Below are positions 11,601 through 26,600 of a stretch of 64,000 nt of DNA, in pieces. Origin of the DNA: Macquaria australasica (lineage: Eukaryota; Chordata; Actinopteri; Centrarchiformes; Percichthyidae); NCBI GenBank assembly GCA_005408345.1, contig SEMN01000016.1:1488001-1552000 (forward strand), read 5' to 3'. The first letter of the stretch is position 1, and each line of letters opens with the position of its first letter. The translations under genes and the position numbers were made by a program. The notes beneath the pieces are model-generated. The model was not told where the DNA came from. It saw only the letters and a program-made list of their open reading frames with translations, and did not search any database.

Positions 11601-14600
11601 CTGGTGACAAGCACATGCTGAGCTCATGGTCAGCTGTCTTGGAAACCGCTAAAATAATGTGTCCAGTTTGCATTTATAGAGTTTGCACTTTTCCATATAG
11701 GCTAACGATTTATAACTTGAATTTTAAATTTTCACATCACACCTGGGCAGGTCTGAAGGTGCTCTTGTGTGCTGTGGCACACTGGTTGGGAATCACTGCC
11801 TCAGACATTTGAGTGTGCATCTGTGTGTGGTCGGCAGTGCTGATCTGCTGCATCTGAGCTTTCTCCGTCTGCTTCAGCACGCACAATTAGAATTTCCTCA
11901 GTAAAACAAAAGAGGCACACTAGACAGAAAACACCACCCAGTCACTTTTGAGCACTCTGGGATTACACCATCACTCATAAAATGCTTGGTCATGAGCTTT
12001 GCAATTTGTGGTTGTAATATTGAGGATGTTACCATTTATTTTCAAGCCCTCTACTTAATATTTGAGGGAAATTAATGCAATTAAAAGGCCACATTTAATT
12101 GTAAAGTTCATTTTTTTCTGAGAGTGAATCATAGAATCAGCCTCAGCCAAGTCTCAGGGTTTTGGCCTTTATTTCTACAATGGATACCACATGTAGAAAC
12201 GTCACAACGCTCTCTGTGTGTTTGCTGTCTGTACCAGCTTTTGCCCTTTCAATGAGGCATTTAGAGACTTAACACAGACAGAACTACCTGATGCCTCTCT
12301 AAGCCGCAGCTTTGTCTTTTTCATCCTCTTCTCCAGCCCTCCCGCTCATCCTTGATATGTTGTCATGGCAATAAAATGAGCATCTGTCTTACCTCTTTGC
12401 TCTCTGATGCATTATGGGTAAGGGAGGTATTGCACAATAAAACCCATCAGTTTGATTTTATATTATCAAACTGCTACGGTTATAACTATGCAAATGTGTC
12501 ACCAGGACTTATGAGCATGATTTGTTTGTTTTTGAGTTTTATATTTTTCACAGGTGATGAAGATGAAGAGGTTAGGAAGATTTATCACAGCAGACCCAGA
12601 AACCCCACTATCAATCAATATTGATGAAAATCTACAAGTCAAGGAGATAAATGAGTGCCTATATGTAAAGAGTGGGGAGGTGCTGAGAGCTGAGAATTGA
12701 TAACACAGCTTTGACAACAGTGATCATAAATCAGACCAGAACTCTTCCACTCAGTCACATTCCTTTGAATTTTCTGCAGCATTGTTTGTGTGCACACCAT
12801 TTACTTTTTTTGACGTCTGAGTCCATGTCCCTTGCGGGAGTTCATGTTTGAAATAATAAGCCAACGAACTGGTGGTTGCAAATAAGTGAGGACTGTGTGG
12901 GATAAACTTAATACAAACCAGATACTGGCAGTTTTATTTCTCCACATTAACTATAGGGGAAATTAAAATTCCAAGTAATCTCAAAATGCACCTTGATTGC
13001 TGACATAAAGTTTTATTCAAAGAGAGAGAAACTCAAAAGGTAACTAACAATACCTGACCTAGCAGGTTTTAAAACATTATAAACACAACAGAGTGATGTC
13101 CTGCTTCGATAAAGCTTCTACGGTCAGAAAAGTCAGCACAGTGTAGAGAGGCAGTAACATTATTTGTTGAACTGGGGCTGTCTATTATGTGAAACATCTG
13201 CTTTCGATATAGTACAGTGAGCTAAAACTAAACTTTACTAGCTCTTAAGAATAAAAATATAGCAAAATAAGTCAGGAAAAATAAAAGAGTACTCAGAGTT
13301 TGGAAAACTAAAATGAAATTCTGAAATAGTGTAGAAAAGTAAATTAATGTGATCCAAATTGATTTATGTATTGTCTTCAGACCATTCACAGAGTTCAAGA
13401 GCATGGTTGATAAATTGTAAAGGTCAAAAAGTCAACCTCAAAGACAGGGTCAGACAGGGTCTCAGAAAATGATAACTCATTCCTCCTTGTGTCGCTTTTC
13501 TTGGAATCCCGTACAGGAGCACATACATCTCATCTTTACCCAAGTCACCAAGTCAGTTTTATTTATGCAGCCCAAAATCACAAATTTGCCTCAAAGGGCT
13601 TTCCAATCTGTACAGCATACGACACACTCTATACTTAAGACATTTGTTTTGAATACATGTATTCTTACACAGTGCAAACTCTACACATGCAAACTGGATG
13701 CAAAATTCATGAATTTTATGTCCCAAAATGCAAATTTCTTTCTCAACATCTCTCTTGTTGCATGCAGACATAATGTATATCTGACAAAGATTGAACATCG
13801 TCTTCACGAGGACAATAAAGTAGACAGTGACTCTCACACATCTTGCCAAATATTTCTCTATCCTGTTTTGAGCAATAGATCGTTCAGTTACTTCCTTCCA
13901 TGTTTGTCTGCGTTCTCCTCTTGTGGCTGGTATTCAGACACAAAGTCTAGGCGGTCACCCAACCACACAGACACTTTACATTCAACTCTCTCTTTTATGT
14001 TTTTCTTTGTAGAAATCCGCAAATGCACACATCACATTCAGTCATATAGAGTTTGTGGTGAGAATTAGACTAAAGGCTTTGACTGCCAACATGTGATAAT
14101 GCTTACACGGATCCTCAAGAAAAGACATCTTTGTTGCGTCCCCACCCTTCCCCAGATCAGATGTAAAGAAATGGAGCATCAAAAAGTATGCCGTAACAAG
14201 TTGAAATTATCATTCAGTTCCTTAACTTTACTGCCTATTGTGCATTTATGACTTCTAGATAATGTTTATGAAGACCATGAGCGACAATAGCACACAGACG
14301 GCCGGTGTTGTGCATCCTTTTTAAATCTTTGGTCGATCACAACAGTTATTTCCTCAGATCATTTACTGCTGTCAAAGACATTAAAAAGGATGGTGGAGAC
14401 TTATAAGGTCATTATATACAATTTGCGCAATTACTTTAATGCTATTTCTTAGTGACAGGAAAGATAGGCGACAGAAAATGCGGCTACATTTACTATTGTT
14501 GATACGTACAGCAGCATTTCTTTCTGCAGTATTTCATTGTCTTAATACATTAAACACACCCACAGATTAGTATATAAACATATTACATAAGTACTTAAAC

Positions 14601-17600
14601 ATACACAGGCAGATTTCCATTTGCTGCAAGGTCACCATGTTTCATTGGTCGCATGAATATCCGCACCGCAGAACCACACATACCCATAAATGACAGTCAT
14701 AAATTTACACACACACGGCACATACTTAATTAAGACCTACCCCCGGGTTGCGTCCTCTTCTGTGTTCAGTCTCCGGCACCAGTTATCAAGTCAGATGGAT
14801 GACGGAGAGTTCAGAGCTGTCATGTGTCTCTGGAACATGCTCCCCATCAGGCCATGCATCTGGGAGGAATTACATGCCTGTGTGTGGTGTGGTGTGTGCA
14901 TCAGTTGGGCCTCACTCTATGTTTGTGTGCGAATGGCTGTGTGTGATCATTTGAACTCACGAGTGCCATTAATAGAGATCTGTGGTTTTGTGGCCCAGCG
15001 TCCCGAGACACATCCAATTGCGTCGGGTGAAGTGAAACGAGACGCAACGCCGCAACTAGCGGAGTTTAGCTGCCTGGTGGTCCTGCTCTCTCTCTCTCTC
15101 TCTCTCTATTGGTTGTGGGATGAAGTTTCCATCACAAGTTCAGTTTGTGGTGGTTTGAAATCAGCTCTGTTGCTCCGGGCTAAACCTCAGTCATTAGATG
15201 GCAGCTGGTGAAGTCAGACAGTGTAAAAGATGCAGTTTAAAAGAGCAAGGGCAAGGAAGAAAAGAGTAGTGAAGAAACAGAGGGGCAAAAACAGGAAGAG
15301 AGAAAAGCAGAGGCAAGACTGAGCATGGATTCTCCAGCCTGGCAACTCATAAGCTTTGAATCCAATCCATAGGAAAGAGTAAAGCAGAGATTTTGAATAG
15401 TCAGTTTACATCAAGCCAAAATATAATCTTTTTATGTTGACAGTTAACGAGACTTTAATTTGAAATAAATGGAGATTATTATCCTGTGAGAGGGTCTAAC
15501 CACTTCCTCTCCACTTTGCTTTCCATGCTTTCCCATTTTAAATAGGCAACACATATGACCTTGGTAAAATAGCTGGAATTAATCTTTCACAAGGCTGCAA
15601 TTTCCTGTTTGGGAAAATCTTTCAGGCTGATTTCACCACCGGTGTCTGAGTAAAGCTGGCCAATTTGAGCAAATTTAATTAGGGATTTAGATCTCTATCA
15701 AAAAGGCAAGCATAAAAGGAAGAAGAATTCAAATGAAAATGAAGGAATAAAAAGTTAGCAATAAATAATAAAGTAAATAAAGTTAATTGTTAAAAAGTAA
15801 TGGAAGAAAAGGAGAGTTAGCAATTAAGAAAGAAAGAAAGAATGCTAACAATTAAGCACATTGTTTTTTGTATGCAGTGTACTCAGGCCTATTTAGTTTT
15901 CTTGCATATTTCCAAGAGAGACATATGTGTACACTCTATTAAGAGTGATGGCTGCAAATACTGAGGTAATTACAGAGCACTATGTTGTTGACCTTTTATT
16001 CACAGTATATTTGTTTGTGTTTGTGTGTGCATTTAAATGTCAAGAGTGTAAATGGACGTACGTGCCTTACCTCCCATATATGTCTGCAGACGTGTTTGCT
16101 CCTTTGTGTGTAGCATGTATACTGCCAGGCTCTTTCCTCACTGAGGCACACTAATTGCACCGTGTGCTGTTTCACATGTGTTTTCTCAGTGGGGCTGATT
16201 AAGTGAATTATGCCCCATAGCTGACGGTCAGAATGACAGCTGCTCTCATTCTGGCAGATTTTACCCTGAGTCAGCAGAATGACAGAAAGCAGTGTGTGTT
16301 TACAGCCTCTGTTGCTGTTAAGTGCTGTAACAGCTACATGTTGTGTAACCTGTTGGATTTTGTAGGACGGGGAAAGCCATAGATCCTCTTTTACCTGACC
16401 ATTATTTCAGTGAATAACCTATGCTAGTAACATACAGTGGCTCATTAAATCAGTTTGAAACACTGGGCACATTTTCTTAATAAAAATCTTGAACCATGAA
16501 TGAACCGGTGCCTGTAAAAAGAAAACAGCCCTTTGTAACTGTGTTGCTGCTGGTATTGATGAAGAGAAGGTTCAGTTTAGGGGTTCCTCAAGTCGCTGTT
16601 GGTCTGTATGCTTTTATAAACCAGAGTTAGGAACATCCTGGTTTTTGCCTTCAGGAATGAAAAAATGAAAACAAATGTAGACAGTAAAAGTGATTTCTGC
16701 CACTGCCGTATAAACTCTCCCCAGTGTGGCAGAAGGTTTTGGAGACAACAAACGCAGAGCATAAAAAGAGCATAACTTTCCCAAAGTGCCACATCATATT
16801 ATGGTGACAACTTTGAAGAAATGTCAGTACATGGTACAGTGTCTCTTTCAATTGTTTATCATGTAGCAGCTTGTGAAGCTCTCATGTCTCATGTATTGCT
16901 GCCAAAATTCAGAATTTATTTGGTTGGAAGACGTTAACGGCTGTGACCTTTCAATGCGTTGGCCTTGGAATTCCTTGCTGCTGATGTTGTAAGGAAAGAG
17001 AAACTCACTCCACAGTGTATGCGTGAGTGATTCTCAGCAAATTACTTTAAGCCCGAATGTCAGTGGAGGTGAAACTGAGTTTGCCATTGGACAGTTGCCC
17101 AGTTTGTTCCATCCCATTAGACTTTCTGCGAGTGTTTAAGCTCGCACGTGATTTTCAGATGCATGCTTTTACAGCCGCCATTACGGATGAACGCTGTAAG
17201 CATATCAAGGTGGAGGCTAGAGTCATTTGTTTTGATCGTTTATTTCAAGACCATTTGTGTTAACAACTTGCACAACAGATTAAAAAAACAGAATAAGATG
17301 CCTATCTTCATTTTGATTTGTTTGTTTTGGTAATTTTCTCTCTCTTTTGTTGTTCCTCCTTGTCAGACTTTAGAGCATTCTTTCACCCTGAGTTCATTCA
17401 CTTGGCCATGTTCATGCCACTTATGTGTTCTTTGTCATCACAGAGAAAGCATTGAAACTATTTCCTGTGTGGCTGCCAGAAGACTGCATTTAGATTCCCC
17501 CTATAGATGTAGTCATGTAAGATGAGTTAGCATCCTATGTCCTCAAACATGTTTTATGTATAACATTCAAGTGGTAATTGAGGAAAATAGCGTTGTTACT

Positions 17601-20600
17601 TTAAGTCCACTGAGTTATCCAAAATGAATTTGTGCATTTGCCTAAAAAGGTACTATGTTTGTGTAAGGAACCACTTGTTTAACTCTCCAGACCTGCAGGG
17701 AAAATCCCCAGCAGTTCTAGTGGACTTCTGGAACTGGGAAGCTCCCAGGCATGAATGTTCTGGTTTCTAAATGTGGATAAATGCACATTTAAAGAGATTG
17801 TAATGATGAATAGCAGTGCTATCTTTATGTCAAAGATCATTACACAAGTGGAGTTTGAGGAGTCCTCTCATACTGTTTAGAGGTCATGAGTATTAGCTAC
17901 GGTTTTCCAAAGTGCTGGTGCAAAGATGGTGGCTGTGGTTAGGGGCACTCTAGCCAAAATAGTCTAAAGAATACTTACAACAGCCATGGGAACTTCTCCC
18001 ATAAGGAAAGAGATGTCAGCTTTTCCATCTCTGAAAAGTTTGGCTAGAGATCCATGTTCCGTTCAGAGAAACCAGACACATTTCCATGTTAGTTTTAAAA
18101 AGCGTCTCTGATCGCCGCAAATGTTCCTTCACTCCACCTTGAGGATTTACAAGGATGCCAAAATCTGGGTCATTTGGAAAAAGGCTTCTTGCTTCTTTGT
18201 GTATGTTATTATAGAAATTGAAAGTGCTTGTGGAGTGCTTTTCAAGAAGAAATGTAAGGTGATGCAGGTTGCAAAGAAAAGAAAAATGAAAATGCTTCTG
18301 ATTCCTCATTCCAAGCTGTGTAAAGTTATGTCAAATTCAACAACCTTAAATCTTTTACTTTAAAAAAATCACTCGAGACAGAAGAAGAATAGAATGTTTA
18401 AGCAGTCTCAGCACTCCACCAAACAGCTAAATTTCTCATTTGGACGCTGGTCTCTAGACAAAGTTGAAGACTGTTGTAAAACAGTTCAAACTGTATCCTT
18501 TTTCAAAAGTCAGGGATCCTTTGAAATTGCCCTCTCTTGAACAAGGGAAACCTTGTTTTCCAATCTGCTTGCATGTGCAGAACTGCAGTGTGTGTGTGTG
18601 CGTGCCTACGTGTGTGTGCTTTTTGCAGCCCCTCATCAGGCTCATTCCACAGCACAGCTGCAGTGGCTGAAGTCACACAGTTTGACTCAAGAAGGGGCTT
18701 AGCAGCTCATTAACGGATAGAACAAAGTAAGCTGAGAAACAGCAGTGACTACCAACACTGGCGGAGGTACAGAGCACAGGCCGTGTTGTCACTATGTGGC
18801 GTTGGTGCTCTACTTTTATGGTACAGTGACAGATGGCCTCACTTGGGGCCAAATCCTAAGCGGACATTGACACAAGACCATTACAATAACTGAATTGAAA
18901 AGTATTTTGTCTGCAACCACAGAGGAGCCAGTAACACAAGGAATGGCAGGGAGGATAAATACATCCAATAATTCATAAACTAACATTATCACATAATCTG
19001 TATTCTAACCACTGCAGCTTTTTAAACTCAATCCTCTTAACTCTATTCCTTGACAGCATGAGCTTCATCGTTTGCTGCTCTGTTTTCCACTATATCTAGT
19101 CTAAATTCTGGCTTCTGACATGTAGATGATACCAGCTTTGGTACATCAGTGACAAAACTTCAGATTTTCATTAGCATTTTATCTGATCTGTATTGAGAAA
19201 CATTTTAAGACTATAATTCCAATTTTCCTTTTCATTCCTTTTATGTTTTTCCTTTATCACCTGTCAGTCCATAAGTATCTTCCTCACATTTCCTTCTTTC
19301 CCTTTGTCTGTTAGTTAAATATACCTCCTTTCCTGACCTTTTTCCTCACTGCAGTTCATATTGTGACATTTTAATCTAGACATCCGTACAAATCTGCCAA
19401 AAATAATATTTGGAAGAATTAAGGAAACAAAAAATGCTTTCAGTTATTCATCTGATGCAGACTTCAGCCTTTGGCCCTATTAATCACAGCGCCTCTTTCT
19501 GTTGTTTTTTTGCAGAGATTGGACCCGTAACAATCACAACAGACCCCAAGAAGTTCCAGTATGAGCTGAGAGAGCTGTACGTTCAGGTGGGTTCAGAGAG
19601 CACATTCTTCAAACCAAAGAAACAGCAGCGGTAGCCTGGATGCTATAGCAGTAGCATAAGGTCATCTGGCCTTGATAAAAGCAGCAGACTGTGATCATAC
19701 CAGACGTCTGGGTAGGAACATTTGTTAGCTGATTAAGACCAAGCCTGATTGGTCAGATCATGTCAGATGATGAAAGAAGTTTCAAACAGTAAATTATTTT
19801 TCTTTACTTTTATGAGAGACTTGCAATTACTGTTACCATTTTTAGTGGATTGTCATGTAGCTAAGGGCTCTAACACTCAAGACTTTGGTCATATGTTGAC
19901 CTTACTGATGCAAATGAAAACGCTTTTTCATCCCATGTTTATTTGCCTTCCTGCACCATTACAAACGTATAAACAAAAACATACAATGGCTAGAAAGCTA
20001 AACAGAGTTCTACCAAGTTTGAATTTTTGTGTAATCACTAGGAGAGAGAAAGGAAGTTGTGCAGAAACACTGTTGTGTGCTACTTGGGAAAAACAGAAAA
20101 CTGCAAAACTGGTACTCCTCATGTCTAAGGATGACAGGGAGACACAGACAGAGACAAGTAGCATTCGCTCCTTTGAAGAAAAAGATTTTGGCAAGTGTCT
20201 GTGCATCCTTGGCATGTGCTACTGTTAATCTTGTGTGCGAGCGTGTTGTGCGCAGTATGGAAGATATCCAGTTTCCTCTCACTCGCTGCTTCATTCCTGA
20301 GTCTGTTTTTCCTCCCCTCACCTCTTCACCTGCACAACCCCTGAAGAGGTTTTGGCCAGAGTTCATGGAAAATATACTCTTTGGAATTTACATTTTTCTT
20401 GAAATTTAAATTCTTCTGACATGAACGCCATTGTGTTTAACGGTGAAGATGTTAGGCAACACTTCATATTTTTAAGCCACAGGAACAAAAGTGCACGGAG
20501 GGGTTATCAGGCTTAGTGTTGGGGGCAATCAGGGAATGGGGGAGTGGATTTTTTGGCCAGAGGGGAGATATTGGGGTTCAGGGGAGACAGAGGATTCCTG

Positions 20601-23600
20601 TCTCTTCACCTTCCGCCCCCACTGGCCTAAAATCATGGGTCACTCCATTCCAGATGTTACTCTTGGGGGTGATGCATCCTAGCTAGCTATTGAACTCCTC
20701 AGACAGACAGAAACATGTCTGTTGAAATGCTACAGAGGACATTTGTCTTTGACAGCACCAACAAGACAACAACAAGACAAAGAGACAGAGAACAGTGGAA
20801 TTAGATATTGACAGTATCCTGGATGTCGTATTTCAATCGCTAGACTTAAATCTTTTTCAAGGCACAATGTTGGTGCATTCACTCAAATGCAGTTTTATTT
20901 AAAAAATTGAAAGTGGAAGAGAAATGTGAACAAACCATTGCAGAGGTCTGTTATGCCCTGGTCTATGCTCTACTGAATACCTTCTGGTTCTAGTATTTAA
21001 TTTAGCCATGTGATCAAAGCACTGAATCGACACTGCGTTGATATTTATATATTACATACACTCAATAGTCACTTTATTAGGTGCTTCTAATATATTGCAC
21101 CCCCCCCCATATTATATATGTATGTGTAAACACAGTGTAAGTAAATAGGAAGGACAAAAAAAATACACCTCTCAATGTAATGTAGTCCAGTTCAACACCA
21201 CATTTAACTACGACCTCAACCATAAACATGTAACTGTATTTACACATTTCTGACAATGTCACCAAAAACGGGACATCATGAGCTTCGTAAAGATAGATGT
21301 TATGGCAAGGCTGTTGTATTGGATTGCATGAGATTGTACAGGTGTACCTAATAAAGCGGCCATGCATTACCATAGACTGCATACTACCATACATACTAAC
21401 TTACACATTTTCTGGACATATCAGAGAACTGTGTTCATGGCTCACAAAGTCACACATTCATATGTTCATGCACACCATTTGCTGATGATATCCATCTCTT
21501 TCTCAGGGAGGTGGGGACTGTCCGGAGATGAGCATTGGTGCCATTAAGATTGCTTTGGAGATCTCCTTGCCGGGATCCTTTATTTATGTCTTCACAGACG
21601 CCCGTTCCAAAGATTACAAGCTGACCCACGAAGTCCTGCAGCTCATTCAGCAGAAACAGTCACAGGTTTGTATATTGCTGCAATATACAGTATATTGTAA
21701 ACAGGTTTTGAGGTAAAGAGAAATCACATTTTTGTATATGTATGTGTGTAGGTGGTGTTTGTGCTGACAGGGGACTGTGATGATAGGACTCACATCGGCT
21801 ACAAGGTTTACGAGGAGATTGCCTCCACCAGCTCTGGGCAGGTCTTCCATCTAGACAAGAAGCAGGTCAATGAGGTAAGAGCATCACTGAACAGAAATTT
21901 GGAGCACAAGTACAGGTTTTCAAGTTTCAGAGTCAGAAGAAAAACTTTCTGGTTTCAAAAGACGTGCTTTGGTCACAGTATTCAAAGCATTTCAGCTTGG
22001 CCTGGGTTCTACCCCTAAGCTGTGTAAATTAAATGGCAGTAGAAGGTTTTATGGCCTCTCTCATGTCTTTTGCTGTGCCCATGTTCAAGTCTGGACTCAG
22101 ATCAAATGTGCAGGAAACATTTAATTGATTGATGCATATCGTGGCTCTTTTTAACCTTTCCAAGAAATGTAAATCAATGGTCTTGGACTGGGCAGCGATA
22201 GTATTGCTGTTTTATTTCCGTAAGATAAGAGTCCTGGCTAGGGGAGGAAGGGATTCTTGATTTTGAACAATTTTCTATTAAGACTGTATGAGAGTCCTTC
22301 ACTCTTTGTCCCTCTTTTTAGTAATACTCCCATTTCTCGATTAATCTGTTTTATTCTAACAACATTTGCAGGATCACATGCAACACTCATTTTGGAGTCT
22401 GTGCCACCAGGGCAGATTTAAAAGGAAGCAATGAAGCAAATTAGAAATGTAGTTTCGTAACTAGTTTTGTTTGTTTGCAATGCTTATTCTGAAGAATCAG
22501 ATTTAAATTCATGTACAAAAATGCTTGTGGCTTTCAGGAACAGATGGATGAAAAATCATGGCAAATCAAGAAATTGTACTTTTTTTGTCACATTTCAGTA
22601 TATTTGAGTCAAATTATTTCCTGTTCTCTGTGCTCCAGCTTTACCCTGAGAGTTGTAATGCACTGTATCATGTCACTCTCACGTCACAAATGCCTGCTCC
22701 TTTACACATTCTGAGTTAAATAGCGTCTGGGTCTGGGTCTCACACAGTAGCTGCTGCGTTCTCCATAGGGACATGAGGGAAACAGGGGGGCAGGACACGG
22801 GGGAATGTGAGAAACTTCCTGATGAAAGCTTTGCACATGTTGAGGGGATGACCTTGTATGCAGCTGAGGGGGTAAATGTGTGTGTGTGTTTGTTGGTAGA
22901 TTATTCATGTTTAAAAATGAATAAATGGTCTTCCTTTAATAATGTTATTTAAAATACAGTACCTTATCAAGCTTCTCTACTGTCATAGTGACAGAGTACA
23001 TATGCCACAATATAAATGATGTGTAATTCCTGCCTTCTTCACATTTCCTTCACGTCGCTGTAGGTTCTGAAATGGGTGGAGGAGGCGGTGCAGTCGTCCA
23101 AGGTCCACCTGCTGTCCACTGATCACTTCAGTGGGGTCAGCAACACTTGGCAGATGCCCTTTGACCCCAGCCTCAAGGAGGTCACTGTGGCCCTCAGCGG
23201 CCCAGCACCTGACATTGAAATAAAAAACCCACAGGGTATGATAAGTGTTACCAAACATAAACAGGATTGTCAGTGGGATTCCAGACATTCTTCATTTTTT
23301 AAACTGATGTATTTATTAGCACAGGTGGGTGACAAAGCAGATAGAAAAAATGAATGGCAAAACATAACGAAAACATTGAAACACACACACAAAATACAAT
23401 TTCTGGTTATGCGTGGGTCTGTTATCAAGACACTTCCAGTGCAGCTACTGGATTTTAAAAGTAGACTTTTAACTATCTAAAATCATGTGTAAACTTCAGG
23501 TTTGGTGTCAATCTCTCTAAATCAAAGAGCAGAAGCTTTTTCTAGACTATTTCGGAACAAGGTCCCACAATCATACACTAAGAGTTTGAAGAAGAAGAGG

Positions 23601-26600
23601 AAATTTTACTTTTTAGGACATGAAGCTGACTGTATAAGCTGAAATACAATACACAGACCAGGTAGAGTTAAAGTGAGTACACCAAAAAAACACAAACCAT
23701 TTTTTATCTATCATAAGACTGGATTGGACCTTATCCTGCATTTTGACAACTAACATCAATATTTTAAATGTAACTTGCAGCCATGTATCAAGAGGTGTTA
23801 CGAATTCATTTGTATCAGTCAAAGCTGCAGAAAAGGTGAATAGTTGTCTTGGTGTTCATGTTTGACCTCTAGGGAAGCTCGTGGGGAAGAGCGATGGCCT
23901 GACTGAGCTCCTGCACATTCCCAACTCCGCTAAAGTTGTCAACATCAAGGACCCACATCCTGGGATGTGGTCTATCAAGGTAAACAATTCATTCTTTACC
24001 TGGGAATGTGTGCAAAATTACAGGCTTCTCCTAACAATTCCCAGAACTGAGCTGTCTTTTAAAAAGACTTACTGCAAATAGTTCAGTAGTACAACCTTGG
24101 AATGAGGTCGCAACTCACACCCCAGGAGAGAGCAGTGCCCTTGAGGAAGGGTTCTTAAGTTGAATTACTGCAGTAATATATCAGCATGTTGTATAGTGAT
24201 ATGTAATCAATTTAACATGCATGACGTCTGGTGAAAGCATCTCAGAGCAAACAAAAACATAATCAGAAAGACACATTTGAGCACTGAGAGGGTTTTGAAG
24301 ACAGTCCTGGTAGATGAAGATAAAGTATGTTCAATGCTACTGCTGTCAACACATCCTGCTACATTTTTGTTTGGGGCACCCTTGCTGTTGTGTTCCCCTT
24401 GCAGAGCTGAAACTGTTGGCACCCTACTGTCGAGGTAATGCAAAAAAAGCTCACACATTTGACTGCCCGGACTGTCAGTGCCAGATGTTGGGAAATGACA
24501 AGCATTTTTACCTGAGTGATTTGTTGAAGGGGCCTCGGTGGCCCCTGTATTCTCTGTACACTCCTGCTGGGACACTTCCCCTCATCCCTGCATAGCTGTG
24601 TTATGTGTTAGCGCCCATTTGATTTACAGGGGAAGAGATCAGATTAAAAACTGTGTCATTTCTGTGTTTCCTCTCAAAGAAAAGTGCAGTTGCGAGTAGA
24701 TGAGGATGCATGTATGCTGAGTTTTTTTTTTTGCATATTTACTGTAGGTTCTCTTAAGGATTGGATTTCTCTTGATTTGCTCTGGCATTTTTACGCTTTT
24801 TATTATTATATTGTTTTCATTACTTGCAAATCTATAAAACTTATCTGAATAGGACTATAGTGTCTCTTTCTTGTTGTGCCTCTTCTTCTCTTCTTGTCGT
24901 GCCTTTTAATGTCTCTCTAATCCCCTCTCAGTAGGCAGTAATTACATTATGGGTCATTATGGGAGAACCATTGTATTCAAAGTTTAAATCGCATGCATTC
25001 ATTCATCTAGATGTAGAGTTATCTCAAAAAAAGGTGAATGTACATTTAACTCGTAATGCATTTCTGTTTTTGGACTGAGCTTGATTTACTGTATAAGATG
25101 AATCAAGGCCTTTCCAGCTGTGTCTGCACTTAACCCACAGGTTAATCTCGTGCTGTGGTCTGTCACTAAACACCAGTGTGAGGAGCCCTTTTCCTGTTCG
25201 CACAGAAAAACTGGCAGGAGCTCAACATTTCTAACTGTAGCATTGCTGGCTGTCTTTTTCCTCCTGTGTGATAGAGACTAAAAAACACTCCCCAATATGC
25301 TGTGTTACCTCTGGCAGACCTTTTTCAACTTTTGATTGATTGTTTACGTTGGATTTTTGGGCTTCATAGCACTGTTTTTTCTATTGGGGGTAGATTAAAA
25401 TATGCTCAAAGATGAATAGTTCTGCATCACTGTGTGTTCTGTTTAATATCAGCTTAAACACCATATTAGAAGGCTTTGATTGATGTCTTTGCTTTCAGAC
25501 TTAAGCCAATCAATATGGTTACCTGTTCCATGGACAGTGCTCATAGAAGTGATGTGGGATATCACATAGACATAAAAAACAGAAATTGCATCCTCCTGTC
25601 TTATTTCTGTCCTGTGTGTGCCTCTCGTTCTTCTCCTTGCCTCATCTTTCTTCATGAATCTCTTGCTGTCACTTACCTTATTTTCTGTTTCCTCATGCAT
25701 CTTCCTCACAACACAATTACTCCTCTAATTCTCTCCCTCAGTGAAGCACAGGAGGATCTTCTGTTCTCTCACTTTATCAATCCCAATGCATCTTGTTTTT
25801 CCCATTTCTCCTTTTGGACACAGCCTTTTCCAACCTCAGCCCCCAACACCACGCTATCTGGCTTGCAGACTAAAAATATCTCCCTCTCGTCTGTAGCCGT
25901 GTTTCGTACAAGAAATGTTGATAAATACTTTAGGGGTGATTTCACTGTTCTGCCATGCTGGGTTTCAGCAAGGCTAATGGCCGGTGACGCCCCAGTATAA
26001 GACCCAGGCCATAGATTTTGTGTGAAAAGGAATTTGATCCTTTATAATCTGCCTTTAATTGGATGTTATGGTGTGTAGAAGGTGGGATCACCCCACTATC
26101 ACTCCCTGCTTTCTTTAGTTTTGCTACCTTACATTCACTTTGTGCTAAGTTCATAGTATATTCTACTACTATTACTAAGTGCAATCTATTTGCAAATACT
26201 GTATTGGCAATTAGTATAGAAGAAATAATGTAATTTTCTGTTTTGCGCTAATATGAAATGATACCAGGTGTGCACTGACCTCAGCTGAGTGACCTCAGCA
26301 TTGATAAGTGCATTTAAGCTTCATACTGAATTTTATAACCCATGATAATAGTTTGGAAAGGCTGTAATATTGTAATTTTAAAAGCATGCAGACAGCTCAA
26401 AGGAAGGAAGAACAGTGCCGGGCAACCTGCCCTGCTCTTGTTCTTTGTGTCTGCTCTTTCTCTTTCTGACTCTGCTTCTCTCTTCTTATATTCTTCTGTC
26501 CTGATGTGTAGGCAGCAGCCAAGTATCCTGCTGAAATAATGGAGGAGAAGAAGCAGGACAGGCATTTTAAAGGACTTGAAGCAACTGTGATATTTATTAT

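Noticed and set aside
13469..14068. 199-codon open frame on the plus strand
   Set aside because: Overlaps an interspersed repeat, has no recognisable domain and lies in intron 1; likely chance.
14690..15211. 173-codon open frame in intron 1
   Set aside because: Crosses a (CT)n tract, no homology or start context; chance.
25476..26000. 174-codon open frame in intron 6
   Set aside because: No domain, no splice context fitting the hmcn1 frame, and Ser-rich composition typical of random frames.
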